A DNA stretch of 64,000 bases from an uncultured Muribaculaceae bacterium (lineage in GTDB: Bacteria; Bacteroidota; Bacteroidia; Bacteroidales; Muribaculaceae), in contig CAJUSZ010000002.1 of NCBI GenBank assembly GCA_910589425.1, forward strand, positions 54,984-118,983. The letters run 5' to 3'. Under the pieces are notes generated by a model. It did not search any database and was not told the origin of the DNA. It saw only the letters and a program-made list of their open reading frames with translations. Shown here piece by piece: positions 1-7,413 of the stretch. Every line of letters starts with the position of its first letter. Within the stretch, counting starts at the first letter, position 1. Made by a program: the position numbers and the translations under genes.

Positions 1-554
1 AAGAGGATTCCGATGATGATCAGCATAAAGATGAAAAGGATGGAGACGATGCGGCACTCCCGGTGTTTGAGGTGGGAGAGACAGGCACTCATAAGCCGAA
101 GCTCGTAAAGAAAACTACCCAGCCGCCAAAATATTTCACCGAGGGCACGCTTTTGAAAGCGATGGAGACGGCCGGAGCAAATGTGGATGACGAGGATTTA
201 CGCGAAAGTTTGAAAGCCAACGGTATAGGACGTCCGTCAACACGTGCTGCCATAATAGAGATACTCTATAAGCGCGGCTACATACGCAAAGAGCGTAAAA
301 GTCTGAGAGCCACACAGGCCGGGGTGGATCTGATCAATCTGATAGATGAGGAACTGCTGAAAAGTGCAAAGCTGACCGGAATATGGGAGCGCAGACTAAG
401 GGATATAGAGCGCAATGGCGACGGTGCGTCCGATTTCATTGAGAATCTTAAGTCGTTGATAAATGATATCACGAGCAATGTATTGAAAGATAACTCGAAT
501 AGAAAAATAGGCTACCAACCGGATATAGTTAAGAAAAAGAGGAAAAAACAGTGA
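1..554 (+). CDS. topB: DNA topoisomerase III, C-terminal part (5' end outside window)
   Basis: This is the C-terminal end of a type IA topoisomerase, which relaxes or decatenates DNA by single-strand passage. The reading frame is open from base 3, so the gene starts upstream of the window. The visible part has an acidic Asp-rich stretch, then the family motif PPKYFTEGTLLKAME followed by NGIGRPSTRAAIIEIL and a winged-helix-like segment (KRGYIRKERKSLRATQAG). These match the TopB/TopA active-domain end, with the TopB-like wording favoured. The catalytic Tyr and Toprim domain are not visible. It ends with a basic tail, and there are no C-terminal zinc fingers. The stop overlaps the start of the next small gene, suggesting co-transcription. 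Confidence 0.85.
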   Translation, partial: EDSDDDQHKDEKDGDDAALPVFEVGETGTHKPKLVKKTTQPPKYFTEGTLLKAMETAGANVDDEDLRESLKANGIGRPSTRAAIIEILYKRGYIRKERKSLRATQAGVDLINLIDEELLKSAKLTGIWERRLRDIERNGDGASDFIENLKSLINDITSNVLKDNSNRKIGYQPDIVKKKRKKQ

Positions 555-811
555 ACATGATACTGACAGTGGATCTGAATCTCTACGTGCAATACGCTCT
601 GGTCGGGGTGTTTGTGGCGGTTGCGATATGTTGGGTTGTGGTGAAGATCATCAAAAGGCCCAAAAATTCTCAAGGTTGTTCAGGGTGCGCTCTTTCCGAA
701 GCGTGCAACAAAACCGAGGCCGTCAAGTATAGGAAACGAGGCCAAAATGTTGCTTCACAAATTGACCGCAGCGGAAAGCCACTTGGAAAGGATAAAGATT
801 GTGGGCAATAG
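551..811 (+). CDS. FeoB-associated Cys-rich membrane protein
   Basis: This is a small protein of 86 residues from a GTG at 551, or 84 from ATG 557. One N-terminal membrane span (about residues 12-33) is followed by a cytoplasmic Cys cluster (CSGCALSEAC) and a polar tail. This layout fits the FeoB-associated Cys-rich membrane protein family, which is usually linked to ferrous iron uptake, although no feoA or feoB is visible here. The GTG overlaps the upstream stop and sits about 7 nt behind a purine-rich AGAGGA. ATG 557 is the alternative start. The family assignment rests on layout and Cys spacing, and the role in iron transport is inferred. Confidence 0.6.
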   Translation: MNMILTVDLNLYVQYALVGVFVAVAICWVVVKIIKRPKNSQGCSGCALSEACNKTEAVKYRKRGQNVASQIDRSGKPLGKDKDCGQ

Positions 812-817
812 TGGACT

Positions 818-997
818 TCAATGAATAAAGATTTTGATTATTGAAGCTACAAAGATCACTAAGATGAATATTCCAGTTATTTGCAAAGCTCTCTTTGTCT
901 TAGGAGACTTGTTGTCGCTCCTCATATATGCTCCGAGAAAAGAGCCATATATGCCTCCTATTATTGGAAGAAACGAGTAAAGATGTAATTTCATCAT
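818..997 (-). CDS. Small two-span membrane protein of unknown function
   Basis: This is a complete 59-residue reading frame on the minus strand, running from ATG at 997 (a second ATG follows directly) to TGA at 818. It begins MMKLHLYSFLPIIGG and has two hydrophobic stretches, about residues 6-24 and 40-57, joined by a short basic loop (RSDNKSPKTKRA). This is a classic small hairpin membrane protein layout with positive residues between the spans. A TAACTTTG box, a good Bacteroidales -7 element, lies on the same strand at 1022-1029, 25 nt upstream of the start. I do not recognise the family. The composition and promoter argue for a real gene, but homology has not been checked. Confidence 0.55.
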   Translation of the reverse strand: MMKLHLYSFLPIIGGIYGSFLGAYMRSDNKSPKTKRALQITGIFILVIFVASIIKIFIH

Positions 998-1021
998 TAA
1001 TTTAGCATAAAGTTATCGACG

Positions 1022-1029
1022 CAAAGTTA
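1022..1029 (-). promoter_or_regulatory. Candidate -7 promoter box for the small membrane protein
   Basis: TAACTTTG on the minus strand matches the Bacteroidales -7 consensus TAnnTTTG. It lies 25 nt upstream of the ATG at 997. No clear TTTG -33 box is seen at the usual distance. Confidence 0.45.
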
Positions 1030-1122
1030 ATAAATTTATTCGTAGAAAATGTAAGGCAATATAAAAAGTACGGTTAGCGAGTCCATGGACTTGCAGATAT
1101 AAAACTCACTTCACTCAGGCGT

Positions 1123-2169
1123 ATGAAAGCGTATATTATTTCAATTATTATTATCCTATTCTGTCGTTTTTTCACATACTCAACCAATATAGTAACATAT
1201 TCTGTCCTGGATTCGGACAACATTCCCGATGAGAGGCTGATAATGGAGTTAAATTTCCTATCCAATGAAAACGACAGGACGCGCATATCGTTTACGTTGA
1301 AAAGTGCGAATACACCATTCACTATTTATGATGTCAAATGGAAGAATGATGGCAATACATATCTGCCCCAAGAACCTTTTTCATTGATAGCCCGGTCAGA
1401 CGAGGTAGACGGTAAGTCGACCGAGTGGAAAATTTCAATTGATTTCCCATTCAGCTCGCATTTCACTTATGATGATGAATTGATTTTATCTACAGACAGG
1501 GGTGAAGTCAGATGCTACACAACCCATGCAGGTGAGTTGCTTCATAAAATAGATTTGCTTAATAAACAGTATGCGGAGAATCTGGCTGAATCGAAAAGCA
1601 AATCTAACATGGCATGGATAATTCTTATTGTGGCGTTGTCCATAATACTCGTCGCGGGATGCGCAGCCTATCTGTTGGTTCGTCGTCGTCTTGATTTGAA
1701 GCGGCAGAAAATCGAGGAGTTGTCGATTCTTATTTCAGACAAATCTGCCATAAACGAAGAGTTGCAAAGGAAAGTCGATGATTTATACGGGACTCGGCTC
1801 GATACATTGAATTTGCTATGTGGCAAGTATTTTGAGAAAAGCACTTCAGATAAATCGAAGGCTACGCTCTGTAATGACGTTGAAAACTTGATATTGTCGT
1901 TGAGAGACAAGGATAGCGTCGATAAATTAACAGAGATAGTAAACACGTATCTGGACAATATAATTGACAGAGTCCAGGGTCAAATACCGGAATTGTCAGG
2001 GAAGGACATCGTTTTTCTGACTTATCTCTATGCCGGATTATCTCCGAGGGCGGTATGTATCCTGACAGATATAAGAATTAAGAATTTCTATAATCGCCGG
2101 AGCCGCCTTAAGGATCGGATACTTTCTTCGGATGCAATAGACAAGGATTATTTTGTGTCCAAAATGTAG
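1123..2169 (+). CDS. Membrane-anchored regulator with coiled coil and C-terminal helix-turn-helix-like module
   Basis: This 348-residue protein has an N-terminal signal or anchor segment, an extracytoplasmic beta-rich region (about 20-155), one membrane span (about 163-186), a charged coiled coil (about 190-220) and a C-terminal region. The end (DIVFLTYLYAGLSPRAVCILTDIRIKNFYNRRSRLKDRIL) resembles the DNA-binding-like module at the end of many Bacteroidetes membrane regulators, where a helix reads 'YNRRSRLK'. The likely role is to sense a periplasmic signal and act on DNA from the membrane, but this is inferred. No kinase or receiver domain is present. The next gene encodes a small secreted protein and is a natural candidate target. 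Confidence 0.5.
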   Translation: MKAYIISIIIILFCRFFTYSTNIVTYSVLDSDNIPDERLIMELNFLSNENDRTRISFTLKSANTPFTIYDVKWKNDGNTYLPQEPFSLIARSDEVDGKSTEWKISIDFPFSSHFTYDDELILSTDRGEVRCYTTHAGELLHKIDLLNKQYAENLAESKSKSNMAWIILIVALSIILVAGCAAYLLVRRRLDLKRQKIEELSILISDKSAINEELQRKVDDLYGTRLDTLNLLCGKYFEKSTSDKSKATLCNDVENLILSLRDKDSVDKLTEIVNTYLDNIIDRVQGQIPELSGKDIVFLTYLYAGLSPRAVCILTDIRIKNFYNRRSRLKDRILSSDAIDKDYFVSKM

Positions 2170-2179
2170 GATATAAGCT

Positions 2180-2231
2180 GCTGATTTTCAACATGAGGAA
2201 TCGATATTAATTCCTGATGCTGATAATCAGC
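2180..2231. repeat. Imperfect inverted repeat (22-nt arms) downstream of the membrane regulator
   Basis: Arms at 2180-2201 and 2210-2231 pair at 19 of 22 positions around an 8-nt loop. The repeat starts 11 nt after the regulator stop. No T-run follows, so it is not a canonical terminator. It may be a factor-independent 3' end, an mRNA-stabilising hairpin or a protein-binding site. Confidence 0.55.
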
Positions 2232-2272
2232 TTGTTATGGTGTGAAATGAGGACTGGTTTCGACATGATTTT

Positions 2273-2304
2273 TTTGTTTGGTAGGCGCAGGGTGGCTAAT
2301 TTTG
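2273..2304 (+). promoter_or_regulatory. Promoter of the small secreted protein gene
   Basis: TTTG (2273-2276) and TAATTTTG (2297-2304) are separated by 20 nt, matching the Bacteroidales -33/-7 pattern. The -7 box ends 25 nt before the ATG at 2330. Confidence 0.65.
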
Positions 2305-2329
2305 CATCGAAACCAACACCATACTAAAC

Positions 2330-2650
2330 ATGAAGAATCTATTTTTAGCAGTTTTATTAAGCGTGTGCGCTCTATACGCTTCCGCCGAGATCCGTGTCCA
2401 GAAGCTGGACAACATCAAAGGAACGAATATTACGTTGGTTGATGATGGTGCGGCAAAAAACTATTCAGTGACTGATGCGGTATTTGTAAATGATTACAAA
2501 GAGTACAAAGCCAAGAAGATTCGCTGCAATGTGGTTGATGGAGTGGCGACCATCAAGGTTACATTCAAAAAATGCACCTTGTTCAGGGATTGTAAGGTAA
2601 TCCTGACCGTAAATGGGAAGCAAGAAACCGTCGAGTTTAATCTGCGTTGA
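2330..2650 (+). CDS. Small secreted protein of unknown function
   Basis: This 106-residue protein has a clear signal peptide (MKNLFLAVLLSVCALYASA, cleavage about residue 19). The mature part of about 87 residues is rich in Lys, Val and Thr and alternates polar and hydrophobic residues, as expected of a small beta-sandwich. It has two Cys residues in the C-terminal half (KKCTLFRDCK), possibly a disulfide, and another in IRCNV. I do not recognise the family. It has its own promoter and a strong terminator, so it is a stand-alone unit. The upstream membrane regulator may control it, although this is only a positional inference. Confidence 0.7.
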   Translation: MKNLFLAVLLSVCALYASAEIRVQKLDNIKGTNITLVDDGAAKNYSVTDAVFVNDYKEYKAKKIRCNVVDGVATIKVTFKKCTLFRDCKVILTVNGKQETVEFNLR

Positions 2651-2659
2651 CATTTAGGA

Positions 2660-2688
2660 GCCTCCGGCATTTGCGTCGGAGGCTTTTA
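2660..2688 (+). terminator. Rho-independent terminator
   Basis: GCCTCCG (2660-2666) pairs perfectly with CGGAGGC (2677-2683) around a 10-nt loop, and TTTT follows. It lies 10 nt after the small secreted protein's stop codon. Confidence 0.8.
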
Positions 2689-2745
2689 AGTATATTGTGT
2701 CCTGTGTGTCCTGTGGAATTCTGAGGATCATAAATTGAATGCAAG

Positions 2746-2777
2746 TTTGTGTGTTACATTGGAATTTCTTATATTTG
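2746..2777 (+). promoter_or_regulatory. Promoter of the FKBP_N/SecDF-head-like gene
   Basis: TTTG (2746-2749), a 20-nt gap, then TATATTTG (2770-2777). Its position rules out an upstream in-frame start at 2749 and supports ATG 2809 as the true start. Confidence 0.7.
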
Positions 2778-2808
2778 CGATTATAAACAGTTTTTCAAAG
2801 ATAAACGA

Positions 2809-4287
2809 ATGAGATACTTTTTCACTATCCTCTTTGTGTTGCTGACTCTTTCTTCGGAGGCGCAGGTAGATACACTTTCATACGCACTCGGACATCAGAC
2901 CACACTCGGAATGCTTGCCGGAGAGAATAGACTTCTGACAAATGAATCACAGGCCCGGGAATATATCCGCGGGCTTGAAGATGCTCTTCCGTCCGGTAAT
3001 GAGATGATTGATTCGGTGTTTGTTGTGAATTATTCGTTAGGTGCTATGCAGGGTGTCTTTCTCAGTGATGGTTTTGAACATCAGCCCCTCGGTAAGCGTC
3101 CGCCGGTTGCATGTATTGTAGAGGGATTGAGAAGAGTGGCAGACAATAAGCTTGTTTTGCCAAAGGACACGATAGAGGCCAAAAGATATATCTCCAGTTT
3201 CAATGACTCTATCAATCCTGTTGATCTTCCAGCGGGTGAAGCGTGTAAGTTTTTTGCCGCTTATGGAGTTATGAAAGCGTTTCAGCCTGGATTGCAGGCT
3301 TATATAAATCAGATAGGTAAATCTGGAATTATGGCCAATCGTCAATATTTTGCGCAAGGTATGGCTGATGTCCTTTCATATATGTTATCGCCTGGAACTT
3401 CCTATGATCTCGGGCGCATGGTCGGATGCTCATTGTTTATCGAACATATTAACCTGAATGAGAAACAGCCCGAAGTGATTCGTGAGGACTATGTGGCTGG
3501 AGCCAAAGGGGCGCTTCATATTTCTGAGTTATTGATCAGCCGTGGCGAGATAGAAAACTTTTTGGAGAAGCGATATGGAGGAACGATGTATGAGAGTCAG
3601 TCTGTTACTCAGGTTGAGCGCATTGACAGTCTGTCTGATCTGCGGGTGAGGGCGGGAGAACCGTATGATGTTTCGTGGACTTTTGAGGCCTTTATCCCTG
3701 CTGAAGAAGATGAATGTCCGGATGATGTGCTTACAGAAATGCAGGCATTTATTTCATATCTTTCAAGTCATGGAATCGAGACAGCGCCTGTAAACAAAAG
3801 TGAACTGATCTATATTCTCAAAAAAGAATCAGATTACAATCGGGCAATGGTTTCAGCAATTCATCAGACAGCATTGAGTGAGACTGGAATCTCAAAGTAT
3901 GGCTACAAATATGTTTGTGGAGTGAACGGTGCGGGAGAAACAGTCTTCGGTATTGTGAAAGCAGATTGTTCTTTCAAAAGCGAAATAAGAAGGGCGGTGT
4001 TGCAAATATATGGCAAGAAAGATGAACAGTACACCCAAATAGAATTTCATTTAGGGAATGAATCGGATTTCAGGCAAAAAGCTGAAGCATGGGCTGAATT
4101 TACGGGGGATAATATAGGGAAAGTAATAGTAGTGGAGCTGAACGGAGAGTTAGTGATGGCTCCTTGCGTAAACTCTGAAATCACCGGTGGGGCTTGTGCG
4201 GTTACTGGGCTTTCCGCAGAAAAGATCAATGAACTCTTCATCAGATCGGCGAATAATCCTGTTCACGAGTCAATCCTTATTCAGTGA
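2809..4287 (+). CDS. Periplasmic protein with FKBP_N-like helical repeats and a C-terminal SecDF P1-head-like domain
   Basis: This 492-residue protein has a signal peptide (MRYFFTILFVLLTLSSEA). The next 250 or so residues contain several copies of a helical motif beginning 'Y.LG...G..L' (LSYALGHQTTLGML, VNYSLGAMQGVFL, YDLGRMVGCSLF), reminiscent of the FKBP-type isomerase dimerisation domain. The last 80 residues include IVVELNGELVMAPCVNSEI, TGG and AVTGLSAEKINELF. These closely resemble the P1-head part of SecD/SecF, where 'vlDgkvisAPvvnseItGG..qItG.ft.eea' is conserved. No isomerase core and no transmembrane SecD part are present. The function is unknown; a periplasmic chaperone-like role is conjecture. 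The start was chosen from the promoter and the signal peptide. Confidence 0.6.
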   Translation: MRYFFTILFVLLTLSSEAQVDTLSYALGHQTTLGMLAGENRLLTNESQAREYIRGLEDALPSGNEMIDSVFVVNYSLGAMQGVFLSDGFEHQPLGKRPPVACIVEGLRRVADNKLVLPKDTIEAKRYISSFNDSINPVDLPAGEACKFFAAYGVMKAFQPGLQAYINQIGKSGIMANRQYFAQGMADVLSYMLSPGTSYDLGRMVGCSLFIEHINLNEKQPEVIREDYVAGAKGALHISELLISRGEIENFLEKRYGGTMYESQSVTQVERIDSLSDLRVRAGEPYDVSWTFEAFIPAEEDECPDDVLTEMQAFISYLSSHGIETAPVNKSELIYILKKESDYNRAMVSAIHQTALSETGISKYGYKYVCGVNGAGETVFGIVKADCSFKSEIRRAVLQIYGKKDEQYTQIEFHLGNESDFRQKAEAWAEFTGDNIGKVIVVELNGELVMAPCVNSEITGGACAVTGLSAEKINELFIRSANNPVHESILIQ

Positions 4288-4371
4288 AACCCTTACACTC
4301 TTCTTTATGATGCGTTTTCGCTGCTCTTGCAATGATCGCTCCCGATAAGAGAAGTATTGCGGGAACAAAGA

Positions 4372-4402
4372 TTGGGGAAGTGGAAAAATTTTGCTAACTT
4401 TG
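4372..4402 (+). promoter_or_regulatory. Promoter of the acyltransferase gene
   Basis: TTGG (4372-4375) and TAACTTTG (4395-4402) are separated by 19 nt. The leader to ATG 4517 is about 110 nt. The rest of the 4288-4516 gap holds no gene or clear structure. Confidence 0.5.
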
Positions 4403-4516
4403 CACAGCAGTTGCAGCCCATGGCGGGGCGCAACGGATGAATAAATATTATCCAATCATCATCCGCAGGGAATGTAGAAGACCTTGCGCATCCCCAACTT
4501 TCCAAAAGGACAGACA

Positions 4517-5692
4517 ATGGACTCTTCTGATTTTAAATTCAACGATATAGCCCCATACGATGACGCCGAGTTCCAGCACAAGATGGCCCATCTTGTCAAA
4601 GAGCCTGGCTTTCTCCATGCCGTAAGCTATGCAATGCCCAAGGAAGCTATCCCGGCTCTTATGGAGGATCTTCTGAAAATCACGAATAAATATGATTTTC
4701 AGCGTCAGATAATGTTCCCGTTTCTGGAAATGCTTGCGAAAACCACTACGGCGGGAATCACGATAGGAGGCGTGAAGCATTTCAATCCGGCATTGAACTA
4801 TACGTTCATTACAAACCACAGGGATATAGTCCTCGACGCTTCTTTCCTGAATCTGGCTTTCCTGCGCCACAACATACCCACAACCGAAGTGGCGATCGGA
4901 GACAATCTTCTCGTATTTGACTGGATTACGGATCTTGTGCGGCTTAATAAGAGTTTTATAGTCAAGCGTAACACGGGGCTTCGCGAAGGGTTGATGGCGG
5001 CCAAGAAACTGTCGGCATATATCCATTACACTATAGTGGAGAAGCATGAGTCTATATGGATAGCCCAGCGTGAAGGACGGGCGAAAGACAGTTCTGATAA
5101 GACCCAGGATTCACTTGTGAAGATGCTCGCTCTTTCAGGAGAAGGGGTGTTCATGGACCGGCTCAAGGAGATAAATCTGATGCCTGTGGCGATTTCTTAT
5201 GAATATGATCCCAACGATTACCTGAAAGCACGCGAGTTTCTGTTGAGACGCCGCGATCCTGATTTCAAGAAAAGCCAGCGGGACGATCTTTTCTCAATGG
5301 AAACAGGATTGTTGCAATTCAAGGGTAAAGTCCATTTCCAACTGACCCCCCGGATCAATAACCGTTTGGATCAGATCGGCGATTTCCCTGACACGAATAC
5401 GGCCGCCCGCCATGTAGGATGTATCATCGATCAGGCTATCCACCGCAGCTATGAGATATTCCCGATCAACTATGTGGCATTCGATATGCTTTATCATACA
5501 TCACGTTTTGCCAGAAAATACACTTCCGAGGAAAAATCGGGATTTGAGGAGTATCTCGAGAATCAACTTGATAAAGTTGATGTGGCGGACGTAACCGCAG
5601 ATGAACGCGATTGGATGAAGGAGAAGATAATCACGATGTATGCCAATCCGTTGAAAAATAAACTAAAAACGATTCTCGGAGGAGAAATCTGA
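4517..5692 (+). CDS. Acyltransferase of the 1-acyl-glycerol-3-phosphate acyltransferase (PlsC-like) superfamily
   Basis: The protein has 391 residues. The acyltransferase core carries NHRDIVLD at about residues 98-105, the expected His...Asp catalytic motif but with five residues between His and Asp instead of the usual four. Further on, REGRAKDSSDKTQDSLVKML resembles the substrate-binding block. There is no signal peptide and no obvious membrane span, so it probably works at the inner membrane surface, acylating a glycerol phosphate or similar acceptor. It is longer than classic PlsC (about 240 residues). ATG 4517 was chosen because it follows a purine-rich stretch (AAAAGGACAGACA) and lies downstream of the promoter. 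A metallophosphoesterase gene follows after 2 nt, so the two are probably one operon. Confidence 0.7.
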   Translation: MDSSDFKFNDIAPYDDAEFQHKMAHLVKEPGFLHAVSYAMPKEAIPALMEDLLKITNKYDFQRQIMFPFLEMLAKTTTAGITIGGVKHFNPALNYTFITNHRDIVLDASFLNLAFLRHNIPTTEVAIGDNLLVFDWITDLVRLNKSFIVKRNTGLREGLMAAKKLSAYIHYTIVEKHESIWIAQREGRAKDSSDKTQDSLVKMLALSGEGVFMDRLKEINLMPVAISYEYDPNDYLKAREFLLRRRDPDFKKSQRDDLFSMETGLLQFKGKVHFQLTPRINNRLDQIGDFPDTNTAARHVGCIIDQAIHRSYEIFPINYVAFDMLYHTSRFARKYTSEEKSGFEEYLENQLDKVDVADVTADERDWMKEKIITMYANPLKNKLKTILGGEI

Positions 5693-5694
5693 CC

Positions 5695-6936
5695 ATGAGA
5701 TTGCAAATCAAGGCTATAGTCGTTTTATTCATAATAAGTTTCCTGATAGACTGGTATGTCTATCTAGATATAAGAAGATATTCGCGGCGTCGGCTGTGGT
5801 CCCGGCTGTATCTGGTCTCTTCTGTGATGTGCTGGGCGTTGCTTGCAGCCATAACGGTGATGCCCAAACGTGGGGAGGGTAGCATTATCCCCTTGATGTG
5901 GATGCTTTATGCATATATAAGCATCTATCTGCCCAAGATTATATATGTTATCTTCTCGTTAATCGGCAGAATCCCGAGGCTGTGGAAAAGAGAAAGGGTC
6001 AGACTCGGACTTTACGTCGGTCTTCCTTTGGCGCTCATATCTTTTGGAGTTATATGGTGGGGCGCTGTCTCCGGCCGTCGGGCGATCGGGCTTAACGAGA
6101 TAGAGATTGTTTCGGAAAAACTGCCACCGGCCTTTGATGGTTACAGGATTGTTCAGTTTTCTGATGCCCATGTAGGCACATGGGGAAATGACACGACATT
6201 CATCAGCGATCTGGTTGATTCGATCAATTCTCTCAATCCTGATATGATAGTCTTTACCGGAGATATTGTAAACCGCTCTACAAGCGAGATATATCCGTTT
6301 GTCAAGCCTCTGTCGAGACTGAGAGCCAAAGACGGAGTATATTCCATTATGGGTAACCATGATTATGGTGATTACAAGGATTGGCCCACCCCGGAAGACA
6401 GGCAGAGGAACATTGACGAATTGCACCGCGTGCAGCGTGCGATGGGATGGAATATTCTTGACAATGACCATCTGTTTGTCCGCTCCCAATCAGACAGCAT
6501 AGTTCTTATCGGAGTGGAAAACTGGGGAGAACCTCCGTTTCATCAATATGGAAAGCTTGGCGAAGCCTATCCTTATTCAGCCGGTTCACCGGATAATCTG
6601 AATGATGGAAAGTTCAAGATACTTCTCACTCACAATCCGGAACACTGGCGTCAGGAAGTGGCTGAAAAAACGAATGTGGATCTGACTCTCAGCGGACATA
6701 CCCATGCCATGCAGTTTATCATGAAGCTTGGATCATGGCGATGGTCGCCTGCGAAGTACATCTATCAGCAATGGTCCGGATTGTATGAGAAAAGGACCCA
6801 AGGAGGCCAGCCGGTCAGAATATATGTCAACATCGGATGCGGGGAAGTCGGGATGCCTTTCAGAATAGGCGCTGATCCGGAGATAACCCTTATTGTGTTA
6901 AGGTCAGCAGAAAATGGAAGCAGTCGCGTCAGATAA
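5695..6936 (+). CDS. Membrane-bound metallophosphoesterase (YaeI/YkuE-like)
   Basis: The protein has 413 residues. The first 130 or so residues hold about four hydrophobic spans. The rest is a calcineurin-like phosphoesterase with the full metal-binding set: FSDAHVG (about 153), FTGDIVN (about 182), MGNHD (about 219), LTHNP (about 310) and LSGHTHA (about 334). Relatives act on lipid-linked phosphates such as UDP-diacylglucosamine or are of unknown substrate. The location next to an acyltransferase fits a phospholipid or lipid A precursor role, which is inference. Its 3' end overlaps folK by 23 nt. Confidence 0.8.
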   Translation: MRLQIKAIVVLFIISFLIDWYVYLDIRRYSRRRLWSRLYLVSSVMCWALLAAITVMPKRGEGSIIPLMWMLYAYISIYLPKIIYVIFSLIGRIPRLWKRERVRLGLYVGLPLALISFGVIWWGAVSGRRAIGLNEIEIVSEKLPPAFDGYRIVQFSDAHVGTWGNDTTFISDLVDSINSLNPDMIVFTGDIVNRSTSEIYPFVKPLSRLRAKDGVYSIMGNHDYGDYKDWPTPEDRQRNIDELHRVQRAMGWNILDNDHLFVRSQSDSIVLIGVENWGEPPFHQYGKLGEAYPYSAGSPDNLNDGKFKILLTHNPEHWRQEVAEKTNVDLTLSGHTHAMQFIMKLGSWRWSPAKYIYQQWSGLYEKRTQGGQPVRIYVNIGCGEVGMPFRIGADPEITLIVLRSAENGSSRVR

Positions 6937-7342
6937 TCCACATAAAGATAGGGTGCAGGTTGTGATATGCCTCGGCAGCAACTTCGGTGATAGACATTCG
7001 GCTCTTACATCGGCTCTTGTATCTATTAAAAATTTTGTGCATGGACTTCGTGTTTCAGGCCTTTACGAGACTCCGGCCGTAGTAAATGCCGGTCTGCATT
7101 CAACAGAGTCAGATCCTTATATAAATGCAGTCGCTGTAGGGGAATCAGAACTCGACGTCCGTGAGCTGGATGCGATTTTTAAAAGAATCGAGCAGTCGGC
7201 CGGCAGGAATGACAGATGCCGCGAACTTGGTCTTGTGCCTTTGGATATAGACATAGTCTGTTATGGGGGAGACGTCAGGCGTCCCAGGGATTACAGACAG
7301 CCCTTCTTTCAGATCGGATATAAGATGCTCGGATTTAGTTGA
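6914..7342 (+). CDS. folK: 2-amino-4-hydroxy-6-hydroxymethyldihydropteridine pyrophosphokinase (HPPK)
   Basis: This enzyme transfers pyrophosphate from ATP to 6-hydroxymethyl-7,8-dihydropterin in folate synthesis. The 142-residue protein has ICLGSNFGDR near the N terminus and RNDRCRELGLVPLDIDIV, matching the HPPK signature (R...G.R.LDIDi). It is slightly shorter than the usual 155-160 residues, with a short tail after the signature. The start overlaps the upstream phosphoesterase, so the two are translationally linked. No other folate genes are nearby. A very strong hairpin follows. Confidence 0.88.
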   Translation: MEAVASDNPHKDRVQVVICLGSNFGDRHSALTSALVSIKNFVHGLRVSGLYETPAVVNAGLHSTESDPYINAVAVGESELDVRELDAIFKRIEQSAGRNDRCRELGLVPLDIDIVCYGGDVRRPRDYRQPFFQIGYKMLGFS

Positions 7343-7352
7343 GCCTGATGAT

Positions 7353-7406
7353 AAAATACATATAGCCCGCATTGATCGTTGAATCAATGCGGGCTATATG
7401 TATTTT
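7353..7406. terminator. Bidirectional terminator, perfect 24-bp hairpin
   Basis: Arms at 7353-7376 and 7383-7406 are perfectly complementary with a 6-nt loop (CGTTGA). The outer ends are AAAA on the left and TTTT on the right, so it can end transcription of folK (plus) and the convergent ROK gene (minus). Confidence 0.9.
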
Positions 7407-7413
7407 ATTGATA

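Noticed and set aside
4448..5047. 199-codon minus-strand frame opposite the acyltransferase
   Set aside because: It lies wholly within or across a gene with intact family motifs and its own promoter. Its composition is unlike a real protein.
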